NCBI GenBank assembly: GCA_043744215.1
Contig: JAYTVC010000003.1
Location: 1-33,002, forward strand
DNA from: JBEEJL01 sp043744215
GTDB lineage: Bacteria > Pseudomonadota > Gammaproteobacteria > Burkholderiales > JBEEJL01
DNA: 33,002 nucleotides
Direction of reading: 5' to 3'
Positions 7,327-15,158 of the stretch are shown one piece after another; within the stretch, counting starts at the first letter, position 1, and each line of letters begins with the position of its first letter. The notes beneath the pieces are model-generated. The model did not search any database. It was not told the origin of the DNA and worked only from the letters and a program-made list of their open reading frames with translations. Both the position numbers and the translations under genes were made by a program.

Positions 7327-7572
7327 TTACCTACAGCTTCCTGATTTTTTTACTGCAATGTAGAGGGATGTAATGCATGACGCACCGAGAACAATCCACA
7401 ATATTAAGGCGATGTAGGGTTGTCTACATCTAAAGTGTTCGTGAAACAAAGCATACTTACCCTCACAAGCCGCGAACGCCATATCTGCAGAAGCAAACAT
7501 CCATAAAAAACACCAGCACGATGCGAAAAAAAATATACCAGCGGCTATTAGTAGAAATATTCCTTTTTTCAT
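7327..7572 (-). CDS. Small Cys-rich membrane protein, unknown
   Basis: 81 aa. Two membrane helices (about 3-30 and 53-72) are joined by a short loop with cysteines (ACEGKYALFHEHFRCRQP); further cysteines lie in and after the helices. The ribosome site AAGGGCGG precedes the ATG. The start overlaps the stop of a decayed exonuclease-like frame (AAATGA). A disulfide between the loop cysteines is possible if the loop is periplasmic. No family recognised. Confidence 0.5.
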   Translation of the reverse strand: MKKGIFLLIAAGIFFFASCWCFLWMFASADMAFAACEGKYALFHEHFRCRQPYIALILWIVLGASCITSLYIAVKKSGSCR

Positions 7573-7669
7573 TTACCGCCCTTCGATAGATGCATATTTA
7601 TCGCCGCCATCATCGCCGCATGATCAGTGGCTGCTCCAATTTGCACGCTTCATTGTCGAGAATATTGTT
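7569..7669 (-). pseudogene. Decayed 3' end of an exonuclease III-like gene
   Basis: Read on the minus strand, one frame gives NILDNEACKLEQP. After loss of one base the next frame gives DHAAMMAAINMHL and stops at 7569. This lines up with the C-terminus of the intact exonuclease III gene nearby (IDIEPRKLERPSDHAPVLAEI). Nucleotide identity over about 49 bases at 8291-8341 is roughly 36/49 by hand count, with a single-base gap. The conserved catalytic DHA-P region is present but frameshifted. It looks like a relic of a second EEP-family gene, or of an old recombination that placed brnTA between two copies. Confidence 0.5.
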
Positions 7670-7694
7670 TGCCTTGGCTGCGGGCTTGGCCACG

Positions 7695-7919
7695 TTATGC
7701 TGTCTTCTCCCACGAAATATCAATTTTTCTGTGCTGCACTGCGCAGTCGCGCAGATATAAATTGATAAGGCTTTGGTAGGGAACGCCGGCCTCTTCCGCC
7801 ATTTGCTTAAAGTAGCTAATAACATCTTCGCTAAGGCGCATGGTGACGGATTTTTTTAATTTACTCGCGTAAGGGTTCTTACGCGATTTCATTTTCGAAA
7901 GATTGTATTCGGTTTTCAT
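7695..7919 (-). CDS. brnA: BrnA-type antitoxin (RHH)
   Basis: 74 aa. The C-terminal half (KKSVTMRLSEDVISYFKQMAEEAGVPYQSLINLYLRDCA) is the ribbon-helix-helix domain of BrnA antitoxins: a strand with alternating polar residues and the GVPYQSLINLYL second helix. BrnA neutralises the RNase BrnT and represses the operon. The ATG overlaps the brnT stop by 4 nt (ATGA), the usual toxin-first order, and has its own AAGGA site. It appears intact although its toxin partner is damaged, so it may persist only as a DNA-binding repressor. Confidence 0.8.
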   Translation of the reverse strand: MKTEYNLSKMKSRKNPYASKLKKSVTMRLSEDVISYFKQMAEEAGVPYQSLINLYLRDCAVQHRKIDISWEKTA

Positions 7920-8204
7920 GGTGATATTCCTTTATAAAACTTTGTTTCACTTTTCGTGGCTTTCCTAGCTGAAATAATCCGAATTGTGTTGCCCTGCTCA
8001 CGCTCACAATGGCAGACAATTAGAAGCCGCGCTTCATCGCTAAAACCCAGCATCAAAAACCTGTCTTCCGATTCAGGGTTATCGATATCAAAGAATTGCA
8101 CGGCAAATTCGTCGTAGAAAACTGATTGGGCTTCTTCAAACGAAACTCCGTGCTTTTTCTTGTTAGAAATGGCCTTGGCGGCATTTCATTCGAATTTAAT
8201 CATA
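7916..8204 (-). pseudogene. brnT: BrnT-type toxin, 5' end broken by a stop and a frameshift
   Basis: From the ATG at 8204 the translation is MIKFE, then TGA (8187-8189) where the family has Trp (FEW), then NAAKAISN. One extra A in the A-rich run at about 8156-8162 then shifts the frame. In the new frame the protein continues as a normal BrnT (KKKHGVSFEEAQSVFYDEFA ... DRFLMLGFSDEARLLIVCH ... IRIISARKATKSETKFY) to TGA at 7916. An in-frame ATG at 8185 would give 89 aa (MPPRPFLTKKKHGV...) lacking the native first strand, without a good ribosome site. BrnT is a RelE-fold RNase; loss of the KFEW strand probably inactivates it, but a re-started protein cannot be excluded. Confidence 0.65.
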
Positions 8205-8238
8205 CATACATTGTATGTACGTTTTTTGAATTGTCAAG
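8204..8238 (-). promoter_or_regulatory. brnTA promoter and overlapping operator palindrome
   Basis: On the minus strand TTGACA (8238-8233), a 16-bp spacer and TACAAT (8216-8211) form a good sigma-70 promoter. The palindrome TACATAC-AAT-GTATGTA (8220-8204) covers the -10 box and touches the original brnT ATG. Autorepression by BrnA bound here would block polymerase, as known for this family. Confidence 0.7.
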
Positions 8239-8283
8239 TCAATAGCTGAAGCGCCATAAGCAGGGTAAATAAAAGAAAATCGG

Positions 8284-9051
8284 CTATGTGGCGATCTCTG
8301 CCAAAACCGGCGCATGATCCGATGGTCGCTCCAACTTGCGCGGCTCGATGTCGATGACACACGAAGTGCAGGTTTGCGCGAGAGACTCGCTCAACAAAAT
8401 ATGATCAATGCGCAAACCCAGATTGCGGCGAAAACCGGCCATGCGGTAATCCCACCAACTGAAACTTTTTTCCGCTTGCTCGAACAGGCGAAATGAATCT
8501 GTTAAGCCCATCGCGATCATTTCATTAAATTTTTCGCGCTCGGGCTCGCTCACGAGGACTTGTCCGACCCACGCTGCGGGGTCGTGCACGTCGCGGTCTT
8601 CGGGCGCGATATTGTAGTCGCCGAGCAGGGCCAGTTTTTTGTTTTGCGCGAGTTCGGCTTTGAGCCACGCATTCAATGCAGTGAGCCAATTCAGTTTGTA
8701 TTGGTATTTTTCCGAATCAATAGCCTGGCCGTTGGGAATGTAGGCACAGATGACGCGCACGTCGCCGAAGGTGGCGGCAAGTATGCGCTTTTGTTCATCA
8801 ACAAAATCAGGAATGCCCGTTACGATATTTTGCGCAGGCGTTTTGGAAATCAGCGCGACGCCGTTATAGGTTTTTTGTCCGGCGAACGTGACGTGATAGC
8901 CCGCCGCTTCGATGTCTGCGCGGGGGAAATTATGGTCTTCGGTTTTGGTTTCCTGCAGGCACAACACGTCAGGCTGTTTATCCGCCAGCCAATCGATTAC
9001 GTGGGGCAAGCGGACTTTGAGAGAGTTGACGTTCCAGGTGGCGAGGCGCAT
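8284..9051 (-). CDS. xth: Exodeoxyribonuclease III
   Basis: 255 aa, full length for XthA-type enzymes: 3'-5' exonuclease and AP endonuclease in base excision repair. Family motifs in order: TWNVNSL (N7), QETK (metal Glu34), YIPNG, GDYNIAP (D145, N147), SFSWWDYR, LRIDHIL and the catalytic pair SDHAP (D245, H246). No strong ribosome site precedes the ATG. It lies 44 bp downstream of the DUF4124 gene on the same strand and may be cotranscribed. A decayed copy of its C-terminal region lies about 0.7 kb further downstream. Confidence 0.96.
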   Translation of the reverse strand: MRLATWNVNSLKVRLPHVIDWLADKQPDVLCLQETKTEDHNFPRADIEAAGYHVTFAGQKTYNGVALISKTPAQNIVTGIPDFVDEQKRILAATFGDVRVICAYIPNGQAIDSEKYQYKLNWLTALNAWLKAELAQNKKLALLGDYNIAPEDRDVHDPAAWVGQVLVSEPEREKFNEMIAMGLTDSFRLFEQAEKSFSWWDYRMAGFRRNLGLRIDHILLSESLAQTCTSCVIDIEPRKLERPSDHAPVLAEIAT

Positions 9052-9095
9052 GCCAATATTCTATCGCGCCCATTACCTGCTGCGTCAGCTTTTCT

Positions 9096-9704
9096 TTATT
9101 CTTTGGATTCCGCTTTGGTTTTGTCGCCTGCCGCCTGTTTGGCTGCTTCGTCGACTTTGGCTTTTTCCTTTGCTGCTTTATCGGCCACGGCTTTTTCTGC
9201 AGCGGCTTTTTCAGCCGCAGCTTTTTCTGCGGAAGCTGATTTAGTGTTGCTGCTTGGATAACCGGCTGCATCCAATGCGGCATTCCACGCAGCCGGTTCA
9301 AAACCTTTTTGCGGGCTGGTCTGGCCCAGCACCATCGTTGGCACTTCCAGGCCGCCGACCAGCGCTTTCAATGCAGCGGCATCAACAGCCGAGGCTTCGG
9401 GATTTTTTTGGGTAAATGGTATACCGCGCTTGGTCAGCAGATCGCGCGCCAGTTTGCACGGATCGCCGCATTCGTTTGCGTACAGCGTAACGGGAAACTT
9501 GCGCACTGCATCGGTCAAGGCAAAATTATCCTGGCCTTCGATTACATTGCCGCCGATTTTTTTCCTTTCAACTTTTGTGGCGTCGCTGGGAGGTGCCTGA
9601 TCGGAGTAATGCACGCCGCCGCTTTTATCGACCCATTTGTATAGCTCTGCCTGGGCGCTGACTGCGCTGGTGAGCAAGAGAACAAAAAGTGTGACGTATT
9701 TCAC
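9096..9704 (-). CDS. Secreted DUF4124 plus glutaredoxin-like protein
   Basis: 202 aa, GTG start with AGGAG eight bases upstream. Order: signal peptide to about 19 (VSAQA), DUF4124 (LYKWVDKSGGVHYSDQAPP), then a glutaredoxin-like domain from about 71 (FPVTLYANECGDPCKLARDLLTKRGIPF and VPTMVLG). The redox site is spaced CGDPC (CxxxC, Cys79/Cys83) rather than CxxC. The last 50 residues are an Ala/Lys/Glu helix of near-repeats (AEKAAAEKAAAEKA). Likely periplasmic thiol or chaperone work, inferred from domains. The DUF4124-Grx pairing is common in betaproteobacteria. It precedes xth by 44 bp. Confidence 0.8.
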   Translation of the reverse strand: MKYVTLFVLLLTSAVSAQAELYKWVDKSGGVHYSDQAPPSDATKVERKKIGGNVIEGQDNFALTDAVRKFPVTLYANECGDPCKLARDLLTKRGIPFTQKNPEASAVDAAALKALVGGLEVPTMVLGQTSPQKGFEPAAWNAALDAAGYPSSNTKSASAEKAAAEKAAAEKAVADKAAKEKAKVDEAAKQAAGDKTKAESKE

Positions 9705-9799
9705 AGATATACTCCTGATTTATTTGAGTAATTTCAACAACGCCTACTATGCACAATCGGCTTACAGAGTTCAAGCAATCGTTTGAATGGTTTTACAGG

Positions 9800-11824
9800 C
9801 TACGCTGCCATCCCGCTATGGCGCAACAACGCATCGATACTCGGCTCACGCCCTCGAAATGCCTTGAACGATTCAAGCGCCGGCCGGCTGCCGCCCATGC
9901 TTAAAATTTCGCGGCGGAATTTATCCCCAATCGCACCGTTGAGCACGCCGTTCTCTTCGAACGCGGCATACGCGTCGGCGGACAACACTTCCGCCCATTT
10001 GTAGCTGTAGTAGCCTGCCGCATAACCGCCGCCGAAAATATGCGAAAACTGATTGGCAAAACGATTGAATGGCGGCGGAGACACCACAGCAATATGGCTG
10101 CGCACTTCGTCGAGCAATTGCTGCAACGATTCGCGGCCCGCGTCAAAATCGTAATGCAGGCGCATGTCGAACAACGCGTATTCAAGTTGGCGCAAGGTCT
10201 GCATGCCGCTTTGAAAATTTTTCGCGGCGATCATTTTGTCGAACAATGCGCGCGGTAATGCTTCGCCTGTATCAACATGTTTTGTCATATGCGTGAGCAC
10301 ATCCCATTCCCAGCAAAAATTTTCCATGAACTGGCTGGGCAATTCGACCGCATCCCACTCTACGCCGTTGATGCCCGATACGCCGAGATCTTCAATCTGC
10401 GTGAGCAGATGATGCAGGCCATGGCCGAATTCATGAAACAAGGTAATCACTTCGTCATGGGTAAAAACGGCAGGCTTGCCGCCGATAGGGGCGGAAAAAT
10501 TGCAAGTAAGATACGCGACGGGAATCTGGATGCCGGCAGATTTTCTGCGCCGTGTTATCGCATCGTCCATCCAGGCGCCGCCGCGCTTGGTATCGCGTGC
10601 ATACAAGTCGAGATAAAACTGGCCGACAGGTTTTTCATTCAGATCGAGGATGTCAAAAAATTTCACGTCTTCATGCCACACGGGCGCGGTTGCTTCGCGG
10701 ATGGTGACGGCATAAATCGTCTCTACCACTTTGAACATGCCGGGCAACACAACCGTTTCGGGAAAATATTGTTTCACTTCCTGTTCGGAAAACGCATAAC
10801 GCTGTTCGCGCAATTTTTCCGACGCATAAGCCATGTCCCATGATTCGAGTTTGTCGATGTGCAAATTGTCGCGCGCGAACTTTTGCAATTCCTCGACATC
10901 TTTGAGCGCATAAGGCCGTGCTTTTATTCCAATTTCTTCAATAAAATCAATAACTTGTGTTGGTCTCTTGGCCATCTTGGTGGCGAGGGAATATTCGGCG
11001 AAATTGCGAAAGCCCACCATCGCCGCCAACTCATTGCGCAGCGAAAGCATTGCTTTGATGACGGCAGAATTGTCCCATTCGGGCTTGCCGAATTCCGACG
11101 CGCGGGTGACATAGGCGCGATACAGTTTCTCGCGCAATGCACGGTTGTCGGCATATTGCACTACCGGCATATAGCTCGGCATGTGCAATGTAATTTTGTA
11201 ACCGGGCTTGTTATCTTTTTGCGCCGCCTCTTGAAAACCTTGCAGCACATCGTCGGGCACGCCTGCCAATTCTTTTTTGTCTTCAATGATGAGGGCAAAA
11301 TCATTGGTGGCGTCAAGCACGTTGTCTTGAAACTTGGCACCGAGATCAGCCAGTTTTTCCTGCAACTCGGCGAAGCGCGGTTTTTGGTCGGCGGGCAAGT
11401 CCGCGCCACCCAAACGAAAATCGCGCAGATCGTTTTCAATCACGCGCTTCTGCGGTTTGCTTAATGCATGAAATGTTTCATCGGCTGCCAGCGCTTTGAA
11501 TTTGGCGAACAGCTTTTCGTTTTGCCCGACTTCGGCGGAATATTCTGTCACTTTGGGTAAATTAGCGTTGTATGCGTCGCGCAATTCCGCGCTGTTCATC
11601 ACCGCGTTCAGGTGTGACACCTGGCCCCATGCACGATGCAGGCGCTCGCCCGCATCGTCAAGCACGGTGACAAAATTCTGCCATGTCGGCTGCGCGGTAT
11701 CGTTGAGCAAGGTTTGAATCAGCGCCCGATTCTCGGCAAGCATAGTATCGACAGCAGGTGCGACATGCTGAGGCTGAATGTCGGCAAAACAGGGCAAGCC
11801 GGAAAAATCCAAGAGGGGGTTCAT
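9800..11824 (-). CDS. prlC: Oligopeptidase A (M3 metallopeptidase)
   Basis: 674 aa, normal length for OpdA/PrlC. It cleaves short peptides and signal-peptide fragments in the cytoplasm. The zinc site is LFHEFGHGLHH (HEFGH at 464-468) with the third ligand Glu494 in WDAVELPSQFME; FGGGYAAGYYSYKWAEVL near the C-terminus is the typical substrate-binding segment. A perfect TATAAT lies 33 bp upstream (11857-11862). It is followed by the DUF4124 gene 95 bp downstream. No good Shine-Dalgarno is seen beyond GAGA. Confidence 0.96.
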   Translation of the reverse strand: MNPLLDFSGLPCFADIQPQHVAPAVDTMLAENRALIQTLLNDTAQPTWQNFVTVLDDAGERLHRAWGQVSHLNAVMNSAELRDAYNANLPKVTEYSAEVGQNEKLFAKFKALAADETFHALSKPQKRVIENDLRDFRLGGADLPADQKPRFAELQEKLADLGAKFQDNVLDATNDFALIIEDKKELAGVPDDVLQGFQEAAQKDNKPGYKITLHMPSYMPVVQYADNRALREKLYRAYVTRASEFGKPEWDNSAVIKAMLSLRNELAAMVGFRNFAEYSLATKMAKRPTQVIDFIEEIGIKARPYALKDVEELQKFARDNLHIDKLESWDMAYASEKLREQRYAFSEQEVKQYFPETVVLPGMFKVVETIYAVTIREATAPVWHEDVKFFDILDLNEKPVGQFYLDLYARDTKRGGAWMDDAITRRRKSAGIQIPVAYLTCNFSAPIGGKPAVFTHDEVITLFHEFGHGLHHLLTQIEDLGVSGINGVEWDAVELPSQFMENFCWEWDVLTHMTKHVDTGEALPRALFDKMIAAKNFQSGMQTLRQLEYALFDMRLHYDFDAGRESLQQLLDEVRSHIAVVSPPPFNRFANQFSHIFGGGYAAGYYSYKWAEVLSADAYAAFEENGVLNGAIGDKFRREILSMGGSRPALESFKAFRGREPSIDALLRHSGMAA

Positions 11825-11856
11825 TGCGTGAGTCTCGGGTTAAAAATTCAGCACGG

Positions 11857-11862
11857 ATTATA
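11857..11862 (-). promoter_or_regulatory. Candidate -10 box of the oligopeptidase gene
   Basis: TATAAT on the minus strand, 32 bp before the ATG; the -35 position reads only CTGGCG. It lies in the 79-bp gap after pyrC', so the peptidase probably has its own promoter. Confidence 0.45.
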
Positions 11863-11903
11863 GCGGGAGCCGCCGCCTGCGCCAGTAATATTCGTCACAG
11901 TTT

Positions 11904-13178
11904 TTATGCTTCATACACGCTGTGCCCACCAACCAGGGTGTGCACGACCTTGCCCTGCAATTCCAAACCGATGAACGGCGTGTTTTTCCCTTGGCTTTTG
12001 AGCGCTGCGGGTTCGGCTTTCCAGTGCCGCTCCGCATCGAAGATACAGATATCGGCAGCGGCACCCACTGATAGATGGCCTGCATTGATGCCCAACACGT
12101 GTGCCGGTTTTGCGGTAATGGCTGCGATGGCATCGCCGATCGGAAAATTCATTTCACGCGCCCATTTCAGCGCCAGCGGCAACAGCAACTCCAAACCGGT
12201 TGCGCCAGGTTCAGCTTCGCCGAAAGGCACGAGCTTGGCGTCATCATCCACCGGCGTGTGGTCAGAACACAACGCATCCGCCGTGCCATTTTTGAGCGCC
12301 GCACGAAGCGCGTCGCGGTCGCGCAGGTTGCGCAAAGGCGGCGTGAGACGGGCGCGGGAATCGAAGTAACCGATATCCATTTCGCTCAGATGCAAATGAT
12401 GCGCGCTCACGTCGCACGTCACCGGCAGGTTTTGTTTTTTAGCATCGCGCACCATGTCGAGTCCGGCGGCGGTCGAAAGCCGACACAGATGCACGCGCGC
12501 GCCGGTCTTTTTGACCAGTTGCAAAATCGTGGCAATGGCGATGGTTTCCGCGCAGGCGGGAATCGCCGGTAAACCGAGGCGCGTTGCCACTTCGCCATCG
12601 TGGGCGACGCCATCTTTGGCCAGATGCGCATCCTGTGGGCGCAACCACACGGTGTAACCAAAAGTTGAAGCGTATTCCAGCGCGCGCATCAGCACTTGCG
12701 TGTCGGTGATGGCAACATCGGCATGGGAGAACGCGACGCAACCGGCTGCCGTCAATTGCGACATTTCAGTCAGCTTTGTGCCTTTCAATCCAACGGTGAG
12801 CGCCCCGACAGGATAGACATGGGACATATTCAAATTTTTTGCACGATACTTCAGCATCTCGACAAGACCCGGCTCGTCGAGAGGCGGATCCGTATCGGGC
12901 GGGCACGCGAGCGAGGTGACACCGCCTGCTGCCGCTGCGGCCATTTCCGATTCCAGTTTGGCTTTGTATTCGTAACCGGGTTCGCGCAGCCTTGCGGATA
13001 GATCAACCAAACCGGGGCAAACGATTTGATGGTTCGCATCAATGATTTTGTTAGCCGCAAAGCCGTCAGGGGCCTTGCCGATGGCGACAATTTTGCCGGC
13101 CGCGATGAATACATCGTGCTTCGCGTCGATGTTATTTTTCGGGTCGATGAGGCGGCCGTTTTTAATATGGATTTTCAT
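11904..13178 (-). CDS. pyrC: Dihydroorotase-like protein, probably non-catalytic PyrC'
   Basis: 424 aa, amidohydrolase fold of dihydroorotase. Where active enzymes have DxHxHxREPG, this protein reads DLSARLREPG (59-68): both metal histidines are replaced by Ser61 and Arg63. The later SAHHLHL and CSDHTP segments remain. In Pseudomonas and relatives such an inactive paralogue (PyrC'/PyrX) is needed as a structural partner for aspartate transcarbamoylase (established). The gene follows pyrB by 3 bp, fitting that role. An active dihydroorotase must be encoded elsewhere. Annotation as a working enzyme would be misleading. Confidence 0.85.
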   Translation of the reverse strand: MKIHIKNGRLIDPKNNIDAKHDVFIAAGKIVAIGKAPDGFAANKIIDANHQIVCPGLVDLSARLREPGYEYKAKLESEMAAAAAGGVTSLACPPDTDPPLDEPGLVEMLKYRAKNLNMSHVYPVGALTVGLKGTKLTEMSQLTAAGCVAFSHADVAITDTQVLMRALEYASTFGYTVWLRPQDAHLAKDGVAHDGEVATRLGLPAIPACAETIAIATILQLVKKTGARVHLCRLSTAAGLDMVRDAKKQNLPVTCDVSAHHLHLSEMDIGYFDSRARLTPPLRNLRDRDALRAALKNGTADALCSDHTPVDDDAKLVPFGEAEPGATGLELLLPLALKWAREMNFPIGDAIAAITAKPAHVLGINAGHLSVGAAADICIFDAERHWKAEPAALKSQGKNTPFIGLELQGKVVHTLVGGHSVYEA

Positions 13179-13181
13179 TTT

Positions 13182-14132
13182 TTAATTTCCCGCAAGAATA
13201 CTCATCACCGCCATTCTCACCGCGATACCAAAGGTCACCTGCGGCAATATCACGCTCTGTTTTCCATCGGCCACCGCCGAATCAATTTCCACGCCACGGT
13301 TCATCGGGCCCGGGTGCATGACGATGGCGTCGGGTTTGGCCAGCGCGAGCTTCTCGGGCGTAAGGCCGTAGTTCATAAAAAATTCCTGGGCGCTGGGCAG
13401 CAATGCGCCATTCATGCGTTCATTTTGCAACCGGAGCATCACAATTACATCAACCTCTTTCAAGCCTTTTGCCATGTCGTGATAAATTTGCACGCCGAGT
13501 TTTTCGGCTCCTTCGGGTATCAATGTTTTGGGGCCGATGATGCGCACTTCGGGCGTGCCCAGAATTGTGAGTGCGTGAATTAACGAACGGGCGACGCGCG
13601 AGTGCAGCAGGTCGCCGACGATAGCGACACGCAGGCCAGTGAAATCTTTTTTGTAATGGCGGATGGTGAATATGTCGAGCAGGCCTTGCGTCGGGTGCGC
13701 GTGGCGGCCGTCGCCGGCATTGATGACGTGAATTTCCGGCGCGACGTGTTGGGCGATGAGATGGGCCGCGCCACTTTGCGCGTGACGCACGACGAACATA
13801 TCGGCATTCATCGCGACAAGATTATCGACGGTATCGAGTAAAGTTTCGCCTTTGCTGGTCGATGATGCGCCGATGTTGAGGTTGATGACATCGGCGCTTA
13901 ATCTTTTGGCTGCGATTTCAAACGTCGTGCGCGTGCGCGTGGAGTTTTCAAAAAATAAATTGAACACTGACTTGCCGCGCAACAGCGGCACCTTTTTCAC
14001 TTCGCGCTCGCCGATGCTGACAAAGGATTGCGCCGTGTCGAGAATATGCAGCAAGGTTTTTTTCGGCAAGCCTTCGACGGACAATAAGTGCGTGAGCTCG
14101 CCATTTTTGTTTAGTTGGGGATTATTGGTCAT
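13182..14132 (-). CDS. pyrB: Aspartate carbamoyltransferase catalytic subunit
   Basis: 316 aa. Makes carbamoyl-aspartate in the second step of pyrimidine synthesis. Motifs: carbamoyl-phosphate loop FENSTRTRTTFE (STRTRT at 64-69), HPTQGLLDIFTI, and HPGPMNRGVEID in the aspartate domain. No pyrI-type regulatory subunit is nearby; the dodecamer with PyrC' is expected instead. The start has GGGGAAA nine bases upstream. A copy of the AT-rich dispersed motif lies in the 58-bp gap between pyrR and pyrB. Confidence 0.97.
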   Translation of the reverse strand: MTNNPQLNKNGELTHLLSVEGLPKKTLLHILDTAQSFVSIGEREVKKVPLLRGKSVFNLFFENSTRTRTTFEIAAKRLSADVINLNIGASSTSKGETLLDTVDNLVAMNADMFVVRHAQSGAAHLIAQHVAPEIHVINAGDGRHAHPTQGLLDIFTIRHYKKDFTGLRVAIVGDLLHSRVARSLIHALTILGTPEVRIIGPKTLIPEGAEKLGVQIYHDMAKGLKEVDVIVMLRLQNERMNGALLPSAQEFFMNYGLTPEKLALAKPDAIVMHPGPMNRGVEIDSAVADGKQSVILPQVTFGIAVRMAVMSILAGN

Positions 14133-14160
14133 GCGATAATTTCCCCTTTCGCGGATACTT

Positions 14161-14188
14161 TGTAACTATATGATTTTATTGAATAATT
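14161..14188 (-). promoter_or_regulatory. Dispersed AT-rich motif, copy 3 (one mismatch to IHF)
   Basis: On the minus strand ATTCAATAAAATCAT-ATAG-TTACA. The core AATCATATAGTTA (14163-14175) has one mismatch to the IHF consensus. It sits in the pyrR-pyrB gap, 30 bp before pyrB, same orientation as the gene. Confidence 0.4.
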
Positions 14189-14190
14189 TG

Positions 14191-14706
14191 TCATTTTTCT
14201 ATACGCGTTTTTTGCTGTTGTTTGAATTGCAATTTGTCGCCAGCTTGTTCCAGCACCAGTTCTTCATCGGCAGACAACTTGACGACTTCGCCGACGACAT
14301 CGGCGCTAATGGGCAACTCGCGTCCGCCGCGATCAATTAAACATGCGAGTTTGATCGACGCAGGCCGTCCGTAATCGAACAGTTCATTCATCGCCGCGCG
14401 GATGGTGCGGCCGGTGAAGAGTACGTCGTCGATTACGAAAATGTCGCGGCCTTCTACCTGGAAGGGAATATCGGAGGCCTTCGCTTGCGGATGCAAACCG
14501 ATTTTGCCGAAGTCATCGCGATAGAAGCTCACGTCAAGACTGCCGAGGGGATGTTTGATTTCGAGCGCGGCGTGCAAGCGTTGCGCCAACCATGCGCCAC
14601 CGGTGTGGATGCCGACCAATGCGGTGTTGGCACTGACACTGCTGCGCATTTTTTGTATGAGTTGGCCGAGCAAGGCTTCGGCGTCGGGCACATTATTATT
14701 GTTCAA
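14191..14706 (-). CDS. pyrR: PyrR-type uracil phosphoribosyltransferase / pyr regulator
   Basis: 171 aa. Type I PRTase fold with the PRPP loop VIDDVLFTGRTIRAA (91-105) and the N-terminal GIHTGGAWLA. PyrR converts uracil and PRPP to UMP and in many bacteria binds pyr mRNA to promote attenuation; no clear attenuator was seen in the 58-bp gap to pyrB. The start is TTG, overlapping the ruvX stop by 4 nt (TTGA), which suggests translational coupling; no strong ribosome site is seen. The yqgE-ruvX-pyrR-pyrB-pyrC' order is typical of betaproteobacteria. Confidence 0.93.
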   Translation of the reverse strand: MNNNNVPDAEALLGQLIQKMRSSVSANTALVGIHTGGAWLAQRLHAALEIKHPLGSLDVSFYRDDFGKIGLHPQAKASDIPFQVEGRDIFVIDDVLFTGRTIRAAMNELFDYGRPASIKLACLIDRGGRELPISADVVGEVVKLSADEELVLEQAGDKLQFKQQQKTRIEK

Positions 14707-15158
14707 GGGATCACTTTCGCATCGTCAAAAAAACTTTGTAAAATTTGCTGGGCCGCCACTTGGTCAAGATACAACTTTTGCCGTTTGCCATGCACGCCCG
14801 CTTCGCGCAGGGCAATTTCGGCAGAAGCGGAACTCAGGCGCTCATCAACCAGAACAGTGCGGATGTTAAACCGCCCGCCCAAACGCCCGGCAAATTTACG
14901 CGCCAGTTTGCCGATGGGGTGTTCGCCGCCGTCTTCGTGGCTGGGTTGTCCGACGACGAATAATACCGGACGATGTTCAGTAATCAAATCCTGAATCGCA
15001 TCAAACCTTTTTTCATTTACTTCGGTTTCAATCACCGTTAGCGGATGCGCCATTTTGATTTGCAATTCGCCCACTGATACGCCGATTCTTTTTTCGCCAA
15101 AATCAAAAGCGATGACGCAGCCGTGTGTGGGCAACTCAAACGCAACGGAGTCGGCCAT
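14703..15158 (-). CDS. ruvX: Putative Holliday junction resolvase RuvX (YqgF)
   Basis: 151 aa. RNase H-like fold: VIAFDFGEKRIGVSVGE with catalytic Asp19, VVGQPSHEDGGEH, and LVDERLSSASAEIAL. YqgF proteins act on nucleic-acid junctions and are implicated in 16S rRNA 5' end maturation. The gene overlaps yqgE by 1 nt (TGATG) and pyrR by 4 nt, so it belongs to the same operon. Confidence 0.94.
   Translation of the reverse strand: MADSVAFELPTHGCVIAFDFGEKRIGVSVGELQIKMAHPLTVIETEVNEKRFDAIQDLITEHRPVLFVVGQPSHEDGGEHPIGKLARKFAGRLGGRFNIRTVLVDERLSSASAEIALREAGVHGKRQKLYLDQVAAQQILQSFFDDAKVIP

Noticed and set aside
8187..8189. TGA read as tryptophan (alternative code)
   Set aside because: Many other genes here end in TGA at family-typical positions, and brnT also has a frameshift, so simple gene decay is the better reading.
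10933..10953. TTCAATAAAATCAATAACTTG resembling the dispersed IHF motif
   Set aside because: It lies inside the oligopeptidase A reading frame and encodes VIDFIE; probably chance within coding sequence.
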